A DNA stretch of 64,000 nt, taken from positions 60,128-124,127 of the forward strand of contig NZ_JACHXW010000023.1 of assembly GCF_014192395.1 (NCBI RefSeq), written 5' to 3'. This DNA is from Paenibacillus endophyticus. GTDB taxonomy: Bacteria > Bacillota > Bacilli > Paenibacillales > Paenibacillaceae. The notes beneath the pieces are model-generated. The model had not been told where the DNA came from and searched no databases. It saw nothing but the letters and a program-made list of their open reading frames with translations. Positions 50,507-59,504 of the stretch are shown piece after piece. A program made the translations under genes and the position numbers. How positions within the stretch are numbered: position 1 is the first letter of the stretch; each line of letters starts with the position of its first letter.

Positions 50507-51922
50507 CTAAACCTGCGTAACCTTGATCAGGTTGGTTGCGCCAGCTTGGCCGATCGGCACCCCTGCAGACAGGACGATGATATCGCCTGTGTCGATAAGA
50601 CCCGTTAGCTTCGCATTGCGCGTTGCGGATTCGAACATTTCGTCCGTCGTCGTAACGGGATCGCCCTTCACAGGAATAACACCGGAGAGCAGGCAAATTT
50701 TCGGCAGCACATGGTCATGCTGCGTAATGGCGATGATCGGGGCGCTCGGGCGATATTTGGACACCATACGCGCGGTAAAGCCGCTTTCCGTCGAGGTGAG
50801 AATAGCTCTTGCATTCAGCTCAAGCGAGGAACTGACGACGCCTTGGCTAATAACCTCTGTAATGTTAGTGCTCTGCTGTGCTCTTCTTTTGTCAAATTGC
50901 TCTTTGTAATCGATCATGGATTCCGCTTTTTTCGCGATGGAAGCCATTGTCCGAACGGAAGGAATCGGATATTTCCCGGCTGCCGTCTCGCCCGAAAGCA
51001 TGACGACGTCCGCGCCTTGAATGACCGCGTTCGCTACGTCGCTGACCTCGGCTCTTGTCGGGCGAGGGTTTACCTGCATGGACTCGAGCATATGGGTAGC
51101 AACGATTACGGGCTTGCCGACCAGGTTGCATTTGTTGATCATTTCGCGCTGCATCATCGGCACGTCCTCGATCGGCACTTCAACGCCAAGGTCGCCGCGG
51201 GCAACCATAATGCCGTCGGACGCTTCGATGATGGCATCTAGGTTAAGCATGCCCTCTTCGTTCTCGATTTTGGAGATGATTTGGACATGGCTTGCGTTGG
51301 CTTCTTCGAGAATATTGCGGATTTCCAGAATGTCCTCTGCTTTGCGGACGAAGGATGCGGCAATGATCTCGACATTATGCTTAATGCCGAAATGGATATG
51401 CACGACATCGCGCTCCGTTACGCCTGGCAAAGTCGTTTTGATGCCGGGCAGGTTAACGCCTTTGCGCGGCTTCAGCGTGCCGCCGCTAACGATGCGGCAG
51501 CGAATTTCAGTGCCTTCTACGGAAAGCACGGTGAGATCGACAAGTCCGTCGTCAATTAGGATGCGGTCTCCTGCTTTCACGACCAATGGCAGCTCACTAT
51601 AGTTAACAGGCAGGCGCGTCGCGTCGCCAAGCACATCCTCTGTCGTTAGGGCCAGCTCTTCGCCGATTACAAGCTCGCAGGAAGCTTCCTTCAGCTTGCC
51701 GATGCGCACTTCAGGTCCTTTAATATCCATCATAATCGGCACGAAAGTGTTTAGCTCGCGCGCTGCTTGCCGTATATTGTTCATTCGCATGACGTGGTCT
51801 TCCAATTCGCCGTGAGCCATATTCAGTCTACCAACGGTCATCCCTGCTTGGATCATTTCTTTAATCGTGGAAACGGAGTCGCAAGCGGGACCCATTGTAC
51901 AAATAATTTTTGTTTTTAGCAT
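50507..51922 (-). CDS. pyk: Pyruvate kinase, divergent paralogue
   Basis: 471 aa; converts PEP and ADP to pyruvate and ATP. Core motifs present: TKIICTMGPA, catalytic Lys in IISKIENEEG, VARGDLGVE, ATHMLESM. Two of the four residues that bind the essential K+ differ: NFSH is NMAH (Ser to Ala) and DTKGPEIR is DIKGPEVR (Thr to Ile). ATQ is ATH. It lacks the extra C-terminal PEP-utiliser-like domain of Bacillus/Geobacillus Pyk. Probably the second, non-housekeeping pyruvate kinase. ATG start. Divergent from the AraC gene. Confidence 0.92.
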   Translation of the reverse strand: MLKTKIICTMGPACDSVSTIKEMIQAGMTVGRLNMAHGELEDHVMRMNNIRQAARELNTFVPIMMDIKGPEVRIGKLKEASCELVIGEELALTTEDVLGDATRLPVNYSELPLVVKAGDRILIDDGLVDLTVLSVEGTEIRCRIVSGGTLKPRKGVNLPGIKTTLPGVTERDVVHIHFGIKHNVEIIAASFVRKAEDILEIRNILEEANASHVQIISKIENEEGMLNLDAIIEASDGIMVARGDLGVEVPIEDVPMMQREMINKCNLVGKPVIVATHMLESMQVNPRPTRAEVSDVANAVIQGADVVMLSGETAAGKYPIPSVRTMASIAKKAESMIDYKEQFDKRRAQQSTNITEVISQGVVSSSLELNARAILTSTESGFTARMVSKYRPSAPIIAITQHDHVLPKICLLSGVIPVKGDPVTTTDEMFESATRNAKLTGLIDTGDIIVLSAGVPIGQAGATNLIKVTQV

Positions 51923-52027
51923 GTTGTAGGCCTCCTCGTTTTTCTCATTGTAACGCGGGAGCTCGTAACCTTATAAGAACTATAGTACAATGAATGTACA
52001 ATAGTACTGGAATAAGGGGCGGTAAGG

Positions 52028-52810
52028 ATGCTGGCTATTTCGGATGTCCATCAGGACAACGGCGCGGATTGGTACGAGGAGGGGGAGGGGCGCAAGCTAT
52101 CCTTTCACCTGCTGCTGGTCACCTATGGCAAATGTGTATATTGGGTGAACGAGGAGAAAGCCATTCTGGAGAAGGGCGACCTGCTGCTGATTCCCGGTCA
52201 TATTGCCTACTATGGCAAAAGCATTCCAACGCTCGTGCACACCAAGTACGTGATCAACTTTCGCAAAACCGCATCGGAATGCGCCTTGCCGATTCTTCAG
52301 CTTCGGGAGCCGCTGCGGGTACGGCTGGGCTGCTTTGAGGTTGTGCAGGAACGGCTTCGCGCTATATTGACGCAATACAAGGAGAGGCCGTCCTATTTCG
52401 AATTAATGGCGCAGTCCCTTCTGGTGGAAGCTCTGATCTATATTAACCAGGAGCGGGACCGGGGAACCATCCCATCGGAGAAGCATCGCCGTGTAGACAG
52501 CATGAAGCAATACATATCTACCCACTATCGCGAGCGGGTGACGAAGGAAGAGCTGGGCGATGTGATTAACACAACGCCTAATTACGCCGCCACTTTATTC
52601 AAAACGGTAACGGGCCAGACGATTAGCGAATATGTTCATAATCAGCGGATGAAAACCGCGATTTATATGCTGACGGAATCACAGCTGATGATCAGCGAGA
52701 TCGCCGATTATTTGGGCTACAACGACGTGTCCTATTTCTATCGTATATTCAAGCGCAGCACGGGCCGTTCGCCCTCCGATTTCTTGCATGAGCGCTCTTC
52801 AACCGAGTAA
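52028..52810 (+). CDS. AraC-family transcriptional regulator
   Basis: 260 aa. N-terminal cupin ligand-binding domain (KLSFHLLLVTYGKCVYWVNE...ILEKGDLLLIPGH), C-terminal double HTH (VTKEELGDVINTTPNYAATLFKTVTG and ISEIADYLGYNDVSYFYRIFKRSTGRSPSDF). Cytoplasmic sugar sensor type. RBS GGGGCGG. Own promoter region with pyk diverging. Target not visible. Confidence 0.92.
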   Translation: MLAISDVHQDNGADWYEEGEGRKLSFHLLLVTYGKCVYWVNEEKAILEKGDLLLIPGHIAYYGKSIPTLVHTKYVINFRKTASECALPILQLREPLRVRLGCFEVVQERLRAILTQYKERPSYFELMAQSLLVEALIYINQERDRGTIPSEKHRRVDSMKQYISTHYRERVTKEELGDVINTTPNYAATLFKTVTGQTISEYVHNQRMKTAIYMLTESQLMISEIADYLGYNDVSYFYRIFKRSTGRSPSDFLHERSSTE

Positions 52811-52899
52811 AGCGGAGATTCGGCATGGTTGACATCTTCAGAAGTTAGGATTACAATTTAGCCAGAAATAGGCTATGACCAAAGACATGATTACCTTTA

Positions 52900-53165
52900 C
52901 GGGCTGTCCAGAGAAAGAGGCGATTGCTGAGAGCCTCTACAGCTGACGATTGTGTAGTTACCCCTTTGCAGCCGTGTTATGGAACCCGTCGCTTGTTCGG
53001 GCGGTTGTAAATAACACCGTGTCATCCCCGTTAACGGATGCTCAATAAGGATCTTGCTTTTGCTGATGAATGGCGCAGCCATGAATATAGCGGCAGATCG
53101 AATGAGGGTGGAACCACGAGCTGAACGCACTCGTCCCTTTCTGGGAGAGATGTGTTTTTTTTGCG
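52900..53165 (+). ncRNA. T-box leader of thrS
   Basis: The diagnostic T-box sequence AATGAGGGTGGAACCACG is at 53100-53117, before a terminator hairpin (CACTCGTCCC / GGGAGAGATGTG then T8). Upstream stem I elements (AGAGAAAGAGGCGATT, GCTGAGAGCCTC) fit. Uncharged tRNA-Thr pairing would favour the antiterminator and let thrS be read. I could not place the specifier codon with certainty. Confidence 0.92.
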
Positions 53166-53193
53166 TTCCACTCATTCGATCGGAGGCTGCATG

Positions 53194-55107
53194 ATGAATA
53201 TTGAAATTACATTACCGGATGGAACAGTCAAGGAGTACCAGAGCGGCACGACACTTGCCCAAATCGCAGAATCGATCAGCATGGGGCTCGCCAAAAACGC
53301 TGTCGCAGGCAAAGTAGACGGCAAGCTGGTCGATTTGAAACGAGGGGTCATTGAGAACAGCCAAGTGGAAATCGTGACGCTGGACAGTCCGGAAGGGCTG
53401 GAAGTGTACCGCCACAGCACGGCTCATGTCATGGCGCAGGCACTCAAACGAATCTACGGGGAGCAGGCTGTAAAGCTGGGCATTGGTCCGGTGATCGAAG
53501 ACGGCTTCTATTACGACATTGACATTGAGAAGCCGTTATCGAGCGATGATCTCTCGGCGATTGAAGCCGAAATGGGCCGGATTATACAGGAGAATTTGCC
53601 AATCCAGCGCAGCGAGGTAAGCCGTGAGGATGCGGCGGCGTTATTTGCCCGGCAGGAAGAGCCGCTCAAGCTGGAGCTGATCCGCGATTTGCCGGAGGAT
53701 GCGGTCATAACCCTGTATGAGCAAGGCGAGTTTGTTGATTTGTGCCGCGGCCCGCATTTGCCGTCAACAGGGCGAATCAAGGCGTTCAAGCTGCAAAATG
53801 TTGCCGGTGCCTACTGGCGCGGCAATTCGGACAACAAGATGCTGCAGCGGATATACGGCACATCGTTTCCGAAGAAGGCGCAGCTCGAAGAGCATTTGGA
53901 GCTGCTGGAGGAAGCGAAGAAGCGCGATCACCGCAAGCTCGGCAAGGAGCTGGAGCTGTTTATGTTCTCCGAGGAAGCGCCGGGCATGCCGTTTTATTTG
54001 CCGAATGGCATGACTATCCGTACGGAGCTTGAGAACTTGATTCGCGGCCTGCAGCGGCAGCGCGATTATGAGGAAGTGCGTACGCCATTCATGATGAATA
54101 GGCGGATGTGGGAGCAGTCCGGCCACTGGGACCACTACAAGGACAACATGTATTTCACGGATGTAGACGATACGCCGTATGCGCTTAAGCCGATGAACTG
54201 TCCGGGGCATATGCTTATATTCAAAAACAGCCTGCACTCCTACAGGGAGCTGCCGATCCGGATGGCGGAATTCGGCCAGGTGCATCGGCACGAGTATTCG
54301 GGAGCCTTGAACGGCATGATGCGCGTCCGCACGTTTTGCCAGGATGATGCGCATATCTTCGTCCGGCCTGACCAAATCGAAGAAGAGATTAACAAGGCGA
54401 TCGCGCTGATCGACCATGTGTACCATGTGTTTGGTTTTGAATTCAAAATCGAGCTGTCAACAAGACCAGAGGATTCCATGGGCTCCGAGGAGCTGTGGGA
54501 TCAGGCCGAGCATTCGCTGCGGAGTGTGCTGGACAACCGTAATATAACGTATCGCGTGAATGAAGGCGACGGTGCGTTCTATGGTCCCAAAATCGATTTC
54601 CATATTCTCGACGCGCTCAAGCGCAGCTGGCAGTGCGGCACGATTCAGCTCGACTTCCAGATGCCGGAGAAATTCGATCTCTCCTACATTGGCGAGGACA
54701 GCCAGAAGCACCGACCGGTCGTTATCCACCGCGCGGTGTACGGCTCCATTGACCGTTTTATCGGCATATTGACAGAGCATTTCTCAGGTGCGTTCCCGCT
54801 TTGGCTGGTTCCCGTTCAAGTGAAGCTGCTCCCGGTATCGGAGAAATATATCGACTATGCGCTGCAAGTAAAACAAGTATTGGCGGAAGCCGGCATACGG
54901 ACGCAGGTGGATTCGCGCAACGAAAAGCTTGGCTATAAGATCCGCGAGGCGGGGCTCGAGAAGGTTCCGTATATGCTGGTTTTGGGGGAAAATGAGAAAA
55001 ACGCAGGGACAGCTGCTGTAAGGAAACGGGGCAAGGGTGACGCGGGCATGCTGCCTGTTGACGCTTTTGTGAAGCAAATCGTGCAAGAAATAGCCGCAAA
55101 GTCTTGA
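53194..55107 (+). CDS. thrS: Threonyl-tRNA synthetase
   Basis: About 637 aa, the normal length. TGS domain at the N-terminus (NIEITLPDGTVKEYQSGTTL), then the editing/SAD domain (YRHSTAHVMAQALKRIYGE; DLCRGPHLPSTG), class II catalytic core with motif 2 (FGQVHRHEYSGALNGMMRVR) and the zinc-binding site (MNCPGHM), motif 3 (HRAVYGSIDRFIGILTEH), and anticodon-binding domain. ATG 53191 or 53194 after CGGAGG; 53194 has better spacing. Controlled by the T-box upstream. Confidence 0.97.
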   Translation: MNIEITLPDGTVKEYQSGTTLAQIAESISMGLAKNAVAGKVDGKLVDLKRGVIENSQVEIVTLDSPEGLEVYRHSTAHVMAQALKRIYGEQAVKLGIGPVIEDGFYYDIDIEKPLSSDDLSAIEAEMGRIIQENLPIQRSEVSREDAAALFARQEEPLKLELIRDLPEDAVITLYEQGEFVDLCRGPHLPSTGRIKAFKLQNVAGAYWRGNSDNKMLQRIYGTSFPKKAQLEEHLELLEEAKKRDHRKLGKELELFMFSEEAPGMPFYLPNGMTIRTELENLIRGLQRQRDYEEVRTPFMMNRRMWEQSGHWDHYKDNMYFTDVDDTPYALKPMNCPGHMLIFKNSLHSYRELPIRMAEFGQVHRHEYSGALNGMMRVRTFCQDDAHIFVRPDQIEEEINKAIALIDHVYHVFGFEFKIELSTRPEDSMGSEELWDQAEHSLRSVLDNRNITYRVNEGDGAFYGPKIDFHILDALKRSWQCGTIQLDFQMPEKFDLSYIGEDSQKHRPVVIHRAVYGSIDRFIGILTEHFSGAFPLWLVPVQVKLLPVSEKYIDYALQVKQVLAEAGIRTQVDSRNEKLGYKIREAGLEKVPYMLVLGENEKNAGTAAVRKRGKGDAGMLPVDAFVKQIVQEIAAKS

Positions 55108-55240
55108 GGAACGGATTTAAGGGAATATCGTGGCAAGCCTTAGAGTGAGGGGAATCCCCGTACAGTTTTGACATCATGCAATTGTTTAATGTGTGATTGG
55201 ATTAATAAGAAAATTAATGTTGATAATTGAGCAGAAGAAA

Positions 55241-55268
55241 AACCGCCATAGTAAAATGGCGGTTTTGC
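55241..55268 (+). terminator. Terminator in the thrS 3' region
   Basis: AACCGCCAT / ATGGCGGTT, 6-base loop, then TTTG. Confidence 0.8.
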
Positions 55269-55395
55269 AAGTATCACTAAATGAAGATGTATTGCTATTT
55301 GCTGACCTGCCTCTTATTGTTCATAATGATTGTGGAAACGAAATAATTGATATCAGTTGAATGATAATTCGTAACGGCATGTAGTCAATTGTCTC

Positions 55396-55440
55396 AAACA
55401 GCCAAAAAGTCGTGTCCTACACGATTTTTTGGCTGTTTTA
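55396..55440. terminator. Long terminator hairpin
   Basis: 20-bp arms AAACAGCCAAAAAGTCGTGT and ACACGATTTTTTGGCTGTTT, 3-base loop, one mismatch, T-rich. Marks the boundary between the core chromosome and the cassette array. The remaining DNA of 55108-55588 carries no gene. Confidence 0.75.
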
Positions 55441-55588
55441 ATTTAGAAGCGCAGGAAGGAAACGGAATGATAATTAGCAATTGCACTAAGTAATCGTAGT
55501 CTCGCCTTACCTTAGATTGTCCTGCAAGTTTGAAATCTTTATTATTGTTGAACATTACAGCATCGCCTAAAAAGTGTCTTCATTTTCG

Positions 55589-55644
55589 CGAGGCTGCCGG
55601 TATGAAACGGCAGCCTCGTTGCGTTAATGGGCAGATTAGCTTAA
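55589..55644 (+). repeat. attC-like site 1 (hairpin + right core; left core decayed)
   Basis: Hairpin CGAGGCTGCC / GGCAGCCTCG (55589-55618), then right core TTGCGTTAAT, spacer GGGCAG, ATTAGCTTAA (55619-55644). A left core at about 55547 (TTGAACATTACAGCATC) is only vaguely like the others. Confidence 0.75.
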
Positions 55645-55779
55645 AGGACTCACGGTATAGAGCGGTATTGGGCGGGTCTTGAGGATAAAGGAAAACGCTC
55701 GAGAAATAGAGAAGATGGCATAAGTAAATTTTTCCGGAAAATAGCGTTCTTATTATTAATGACTAAAGGAGGTATTTTA

Positions 55780-56034
55780 TTGTTTAAAGCCCTAGTATGG
55801 ATTGTCCCCGGTTTTGGGCTATATGTTATTTATAAAGGATTTGTAGTTTTATTAACACAAGCTCGCGGGGAATCAGTATATGAGCTTGGAATGCTCATAC
55901 CAGCCACTACACCCTCACTCATAACTTACGGTTCTATATTTGTTCTTGCTGGTTTAGCATTAATCTGTGTCCCCTTTTTATTTAGAAAAATTAGATTTAA
56001 AGAACCTCTTCATTCAACTAACGAGACAGGATAG
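55780..56034 (+). CDS. Small membrane protein (cassette 1)
   Basis: 84 aa from TTG 55780, 7 bp after AAAGGAGG; an ATG at 55759 is in frame but lies upstream of the ribosome site. Two membrane helices (ALVWIVPGFGLYVIYKGF and YGSIFVLAGLALICVPFLF). The last codons (...STNETG-stop) are encoded by the left core of site 2, so the recombination-type site supplies the C-terminus and stop. No family recognised. Single-gene cassette. Confidence 0.7.
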   Translation: MFKALVWIVPGFGLYVIYKGFVVLLTQARGESVYELGMLIPATTPSLITYGSIFVLAGLALICVPFLFRKIRFKEPLHSTNETG

Positions 56035-56110
56035 CTGAATAACAACACTGCGAAATCCGGCCAAAACGATCGGATGCCTTTTTGTTGAGCTTACGAGCAG
56101 AATAATGCTC
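56013..56110 (+). repeat. attC-like site 2
   Basis: Left core TTCAACTAAC, 7-bp spacer GAGACAG, GATAGCTGAA (56013-56039). Weak hairpin ATCCG / CGGAT (56055-56075). Right core TTGAGCTTAC, 6-bp spacer GAGCAG, AATAATGCTC (56085-56110). Total 98 bp. Confidence 0.75.
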
Positions 56111-56560
56111 CTTTCCAATAAAAAGAGCATTAAAAAGAAAATACTACGCGGAGGTGTTATTGTTCTGAAAAAAAAGCGGACACTAATTTTGATTTTATTA
56201 ATAAGCATCGTATTATTTTGCACAATTTATATCTTTTTTGCTATTTGGATTGCCAAGGACGCCCGAAATATTCTTCGGGTCGGGTTGCAAAACGACGTAG
56301 AATATAAAAATATCATGCATTCAGACGTATATAAAGATATTAATCCATTACAACGGCATTTAACTTACACTGAATATACGTACGAACCTAAATTCCATGA
56401 AATTGAAACACCACTTGTTTTACATTTTTTTGGTTATGCAAAAGTCTGGGTAAAACAGCGGTACGCTCCAGAAGACTTTGGCTTTGAAGAACCTGTCACT
56501 CTGACGATGAAATTGAAGAAAGGTGAATGGTATGCAACAAATGTTCACATTGAACCTTGA
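56105..56560 (+). CDS. Single-pass membrane/exported protein (cassette 2)
   Basis: Up to 151 aa. Basic N-terminus, one hydrophobic helix (TLILILLISIVLFCTIYIFF), then an extracellular domain with no known motif. The only ATG (56105) lies inside the right core of site 2; a CTG at 56165, 7 bp after CGGAGGTG, is likely the true start and would give 131 aa. AT-rich. No family recognised. Confidence 0.6.
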   Translation: MLLSNKKSIKKKILRGGVIVLKKKRTLILILLISIVLFCTIYIFFAIWIAKDARNILRVGLQNDVEYKNIMHSDVYKDINPLQRHLTYTEYTYEPKFHEIETPLVLHFFGYAKVWVKQRYAPEDFGFEEPVTLTMKLKKGEWYATNVHIEP

Positions 56561-56599
56561 TAGAGGCATTTAATCCTTAATTTTCTTTATCTATTTTTA

Positions 56600-56695
56600 A
56601 AATAACAACGGGCAACGTTAGTTGAATCATACATGAACGAGCAGGTGTGACATTGGCCTGTTCTTTTTATTGCGCTAACGTGCTGGGTAGCATGG
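56600..56695 (+). repeat. attC-like site 3
   Basis: Left core AAATAACAAC, spacer GGGCAAC (7 bp), GTTAGTTGAA (56600-56626). Hairpin GAAC...GCAGG / CCTG-TTC (56635-56663). Right core TTGCGCTAAC, spacer GTGCTG (6 bp), GGTAGCATGG (56670-56695). Total 96 bp. Confidence 0.72.
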
Positions 56696-56857
56696 AAAAT
56701 GAATGATTAATGAATGGTCAGAAACAATAAAGAAGCGTAATGTAACATATAGACAGGGGTGGCAAGACATGAACGAGCGTTTGTTGACTGCTGAATGCAC
56801 TTGTGAAATATTTAGCCTGCTAAACAAAACTACTATGATAAAGGCTGAGAATAGCAT

Positions 56858-57283
56858 ATGGAGTCAATGGTCGACTGTGAGATTCGTGAGTTGTTTGACA
56901 AACTCTCGGCTAGAATGAGGCGAGAGTACAGCGAAAGTCTGCGGGAATTAAATCTATATGTCGGACAAGATAATCTGCTTTATCGTTTATGGTCAAGTGA
57001 TGGGATAACACAAATGCAGCTAAGTGAATATTTGAATTGTGAACCTCCTACCGTAACCAATATGGTTAAGTCACTTGAGCAAAACGGATTTATTTACCGT
57101 AAGCGTGATGAGAAAGATGCACGAGCTATGCGTATTTTTCTAACCGACAAAGGAAAAAATCTTGAAGAGCCTGTTCGGAGCATATGGAAAAAGCACCAAG
57201 AAAAATTGCTAAAGTCGATCTCAACGGATGAACGACTCCTTTTAAGGCGACTTATGAAGCAAATGGAGAGTAATTTGTTTTAG
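56858..57283 (+). CDS. MarR-family regulator (cassette 3)
   Basis: 141 aa winged helix: GITQMQLSEYLNCEPPTVTNMVKSLEQNGFIYRKRDEKDARAMRIFLTDKG. ATG start without a clear ribosome site; ATG 56867 is an alternative. An inverted repeat TTAGCATAC / GTGTGCTAA at 57311-57342 may be its operator, but the gene that it would control is not next to it on this strand. The 160 bp before the start hold no other convincing gene. Confidence 0.8.
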   Translation: MESMVDCEIRELFDKLSARMRREYSESLRELNLYVGQDNLLYRLWSSDGITQMQLSEYLNCEPPTVTNMVKSLEQNGFIYRKRDEKDARAMRIFLTDKGKNLEEPVRSIWKKHQEKLLKSISTDERLLLRRLMKQMESNLF

Positions 57284-57310
57284 GTCTTCTCTCCTTTTTC
57301 TGGATTTTAA

Positions 57311-57342
57311 TTAGCATACTAATTAAAATGTTTGTGTGCTAA
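57311..57342. promoter_or_regulatory. Inverted repeat downstream of MarR gene
   Basis: TTAGCATAC and GTGTGCTAA, separated by 14 AT-rich bases. Could be an operator or a weak hairpin. The 57284-57525 gap holds no gene. Confidence 0.4.
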
Positions 57343-57525
57343 CTTGTCTGCCTTTTAATATTTAGTTAATTGTTAGCAAGCTATTAATCTATCTGCTTTT
57401 ATTCATACAAACCATACATGAAGAAGATATTTTAATCATGACAACTAAACAGAAAAAAAGTGGTGGTATTGTTGGTGCAAGCCCGGGGGGAGATACCGAC
57501 CGTTTGAATTCGTTAGCCTGGATGT

Positions 57526-58179
57526 TTATTCACCAAATTTTGAAACGACTTCTTGTTTAAGTTTATTGAATTTCTCAACATTCTTGCCCAAATATTCGCT
57601 GCTAATTGTTTTCTGCTCAGTATTGGTTAGTTGTTCCTTTACATTTAAGTCATATTTCCCTTGATACATACCGACTACTGTGTATATGTCGCTATCTGGA
57701 TTCTGACGTAGGAACAATACATACTTGCCTTTTTCATTCATCAGATTGTATCCTTCGACATTAACGTACTGATTTTCATTTACGTAACCAGGTTCGAAGG
57801 TTTGAATTCTCGTCTTTACTGCCAAATCCCCTTTGAAGACTTTTTTAACTTCAATTGTAGAAATTGAATTAATGTAACCAATCTCCCCTAGAGCACCCCT
57901 ATATACATTTGTTTCACGCTCTCCAGTAAAGGTAGCTTGGATTACAAGATCGGCTTTTGTCACCAGTGCCTGTACACTATTATATGCAGCATGCTTGGCC
58001 TCACCCGTAACGATTTCCAGTTCTTGTTCTTTTGGTTTAATTGTTTCGTTTACCACAACATTATTAGTTTCTGGCGTTGAGGTCGGGCTAGATCCTGTCA
58101 TTACTTCTTTATCAGAGCTGCAAGCTGTGGCAGTTAAAACCATTGCACCGGCAAAGACAGAAATTAAGAGCTTTTTCAT
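57526..58179 (-). CDS. Putative lipoprotein, minus strand in the array
   Basis: 217 aa. Signal peptide MKKLLISVFAGAMVLTATAC; Cys20 in ATAC is a near-canonical lipobox, then a Ser/Thr/Glu linker. The mature domain (KADLVIQATFTGERETNVYRG...TIEVKKVFKGDL...NEKGKYVLFLRQNPD) resembles small beta-rich Bacillus lipoproteins of unknown role. Its ATG overlaps the stop of the upstream 77-aa gene (ATGA), so the pair is coupled. Opposite orientation to most of the array. Confidence 0.72.
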   Translation of the reverse strand: MKKLLISVFAGAMVLTATACSSDKEVMTGSSPTSTPETNNVVVNETIKPKEQELEIVTGEAKHAAYNSVQALVTKADLVIQATFTGERETNVYRGALGEIGYINSISTIEVKKVFKGDLAVKTRIQTFEPGYVNENQYVNVEGYNLMNEKGKYVLFLRQNPDSDIYTVVGMYQGKYDLNVKEQLTNTEQKTISSEYLGKNVEKFNKLKQEVVSKFGE

Positions 58180-58409
58180 ATGTCAGCATTAGAAATTCCA
58201 GCAAAATCTGCTCTAGCATTTGTAGTATAATACGAATAACCCAATGTACTGATAGACGGATCCTCATAATAATCTGCCGCTGAAATAACTGTAGCTGGTA
58301 ATCCGCTTATAAAGAATGCATTCCCGTTTGTGGCATCAGCAGCGAAGGCTGTAGCTGGTACTACGGCTGCAATAGTTGATGATAATGTGATTTTTTTCAT
58401 CATCTTCAT
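58176..58409 (-). CDS. Small exported protein (77 aa)
   Basis: Signal peptide MKMMKKITLSSTIAAVVPAT-AFA, mature peptide of about 54 residues (ADATNGNAFFISGLPATVIS...ADFAGISNADI). Resembles the truncated start of a longer secreted protein, or a small exported peptide. RBS AGGAGTGATTT precedes. Coupled by ATGA to the lipoprotein. Unknown. Confidence 0.6.
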   Translation of the reverse strand: MKMMKKITLSSTIAAVVPATAFAADATNGNAFFISGLPATVISAADYYEDPSISTLGYSYYTTNARADFAGISNADI

Positions 58410-58779
58410 TCATAAATCACTCCTAATTATATTAGTAATTATTCCTACCGCGTATGATGCTGCATTACTGTTCCTAAAGAAAGAAGACCCCTCTCTTGTA
58501 TTTTACTTACATAATACTAACTGCATATCAAAGGAAAATGTTGCGCTAAATTGTAAATAATTTCAAATCAAAAGTGCATTTAATAATTCAAGTTCTAGGA
58601 ACGCTTTTAAAATGCGGAAAAAGTAGGCTCCTTGCCACTATTAGACTCCGATGTATTAATGTTTTCGTTAGATAAGGGGCCGTTTTGCAAGCGCCGCGAC
58701 GATTGCTCCTCCGAAGTATTCGGGAGTGAGGATAAGGTAGGCTCAACTGTAAAACGATGTTATAGGGTGGCATTTGTCA

Positions 58780-58806
58780 TTAAGCTAACGAGGAACGAGA
58801 GCTTAA
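58780..58806 (+). repeat. attC-like site 4 (left core only)
   Basis: TTAAGCTAAC, 7-bp spacer GAGGAAC, GAGAGCTTAA: strong left-type core with no hairpin or right core after it. Lies 35 bp before the SUKH gene. The 58410-58779 stretch contains no convincing gene. Confidence 0.6.
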
Positions 58807-58840
58807 AGAAGAGATGGGCGACTGACGAAGGGACGATGAC

Positions 58841-59332
58841 ATGAGTAACGTAATACGATTGATTCAAGATGCTAAGACACTTAAAAACTGTGAAGTGAAT
58901 CCTGCATCAGGTTTACCAATACTACCTCCTTCTCATGTGTTGCCACCCGATCTAAAGGCATTTTATGAAGTATGCGGTGGTATGCTGCTTTTCAATGGTT
59001 CTGATTTTTCCTATCGTGTACTCCCACCAATGGAGTTTAAATCGGCCAATTTAGAAATCCTTGGTGAAGAAGTGGAGGATGACATAACCAACGATTGGTA
59101 TACAGTCGTTGATTGTGGGAATGGTGATTTTATAACAATCGATTTGCACTCTGAACGTCTCGGAAGGTGTTACGATAGCTTTCATGAAACACATGGTTTG
59201 GTGGGGGATACACCGATTATCGCGTTGTCATTCACAGAGTTGTTACAACAACTTCTTCAACATAAAGGGAAACTAATTTATTGGTTAGACGAGAATTTTA
59301 AAGCTTTAGGTGACGCATACGATAAACGGTGA
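58841..59332 (+). CDS. SMI1/KNR4 (SUKH) family protein
   Basis: 163 aa. SUKH fold: LPPDLKAFYEVCGGMLLFNG (the ...FY..CGG... core), then ITNDWYTVVDCGNGDFITIDL and SFTELLQQLL. SUKH proteins are immunity proteins for polymorphic toxins and contact-dependent systems. No toxin adjacent, consistent with a stand-alone cassette immunity gene. ATG after GAAGGGA. Confidence 0.85.
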   Translation: MSNVIRLIQDAKTLKNCEVNPASGLPILPPSHVLPPDLKAFYEVCGGMLLFNGSDFSYRVLPPMEFKSANLEILGEEVEDDITNDWYTVVDCGNGDFITIDLHSERLGRCYDSFHETHGLVGDTPIIALSFTELLQQLLQHKGKLIYWLDENFKALGDAYDKR

Positions 59333-59359
59333 AGAGCATCTGAGCTTACAATAGATTCG

Positions 59360-59454
59360 TTGCGCTAACTGGGAACGATAGCTTAACAAACACCAGAACG
59401 AGGCTGCCGGCATAAATAGGCAGCCTCGTTGAGCTAACTGGCAGGATAGTTGAA
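59360..59454 (+). repeat. attC-like site 5 (complete, 95 bp)
   Basis: Left core TTGCGCTAAC, spacer TGGGAAC, GATAGCTTAA (59360-59386). Perfect 12-bp hairpin AACGAGGCTGCC / GGCAGCCTCGTT (59397-59430). Right core TTGAGCTAAC, spacer TGGCAG, GATAGTTGAA (59429-59454). A further decayed core fragment GAGCTTACAATAG precedes at 59342. Confidence 0.85.
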
Positions 59455-59504
59455 TACGATATTTGAATATCTATAATTAGATTTAGAAGAATTATGGAGG
59501 ACAA

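Noticed and set aside
56703..56918. 71-codon frame overlapping the start of the MarR gene
   Set aside because: No ribosome site and overlaps the well-supported MarR frame.
58632..58844. 70-codon plus-strand frame running into the SUKH gene
   Set aside because: Composition is unlike a protein, no ribosome site, and it runs through a core-like site; probably chance.
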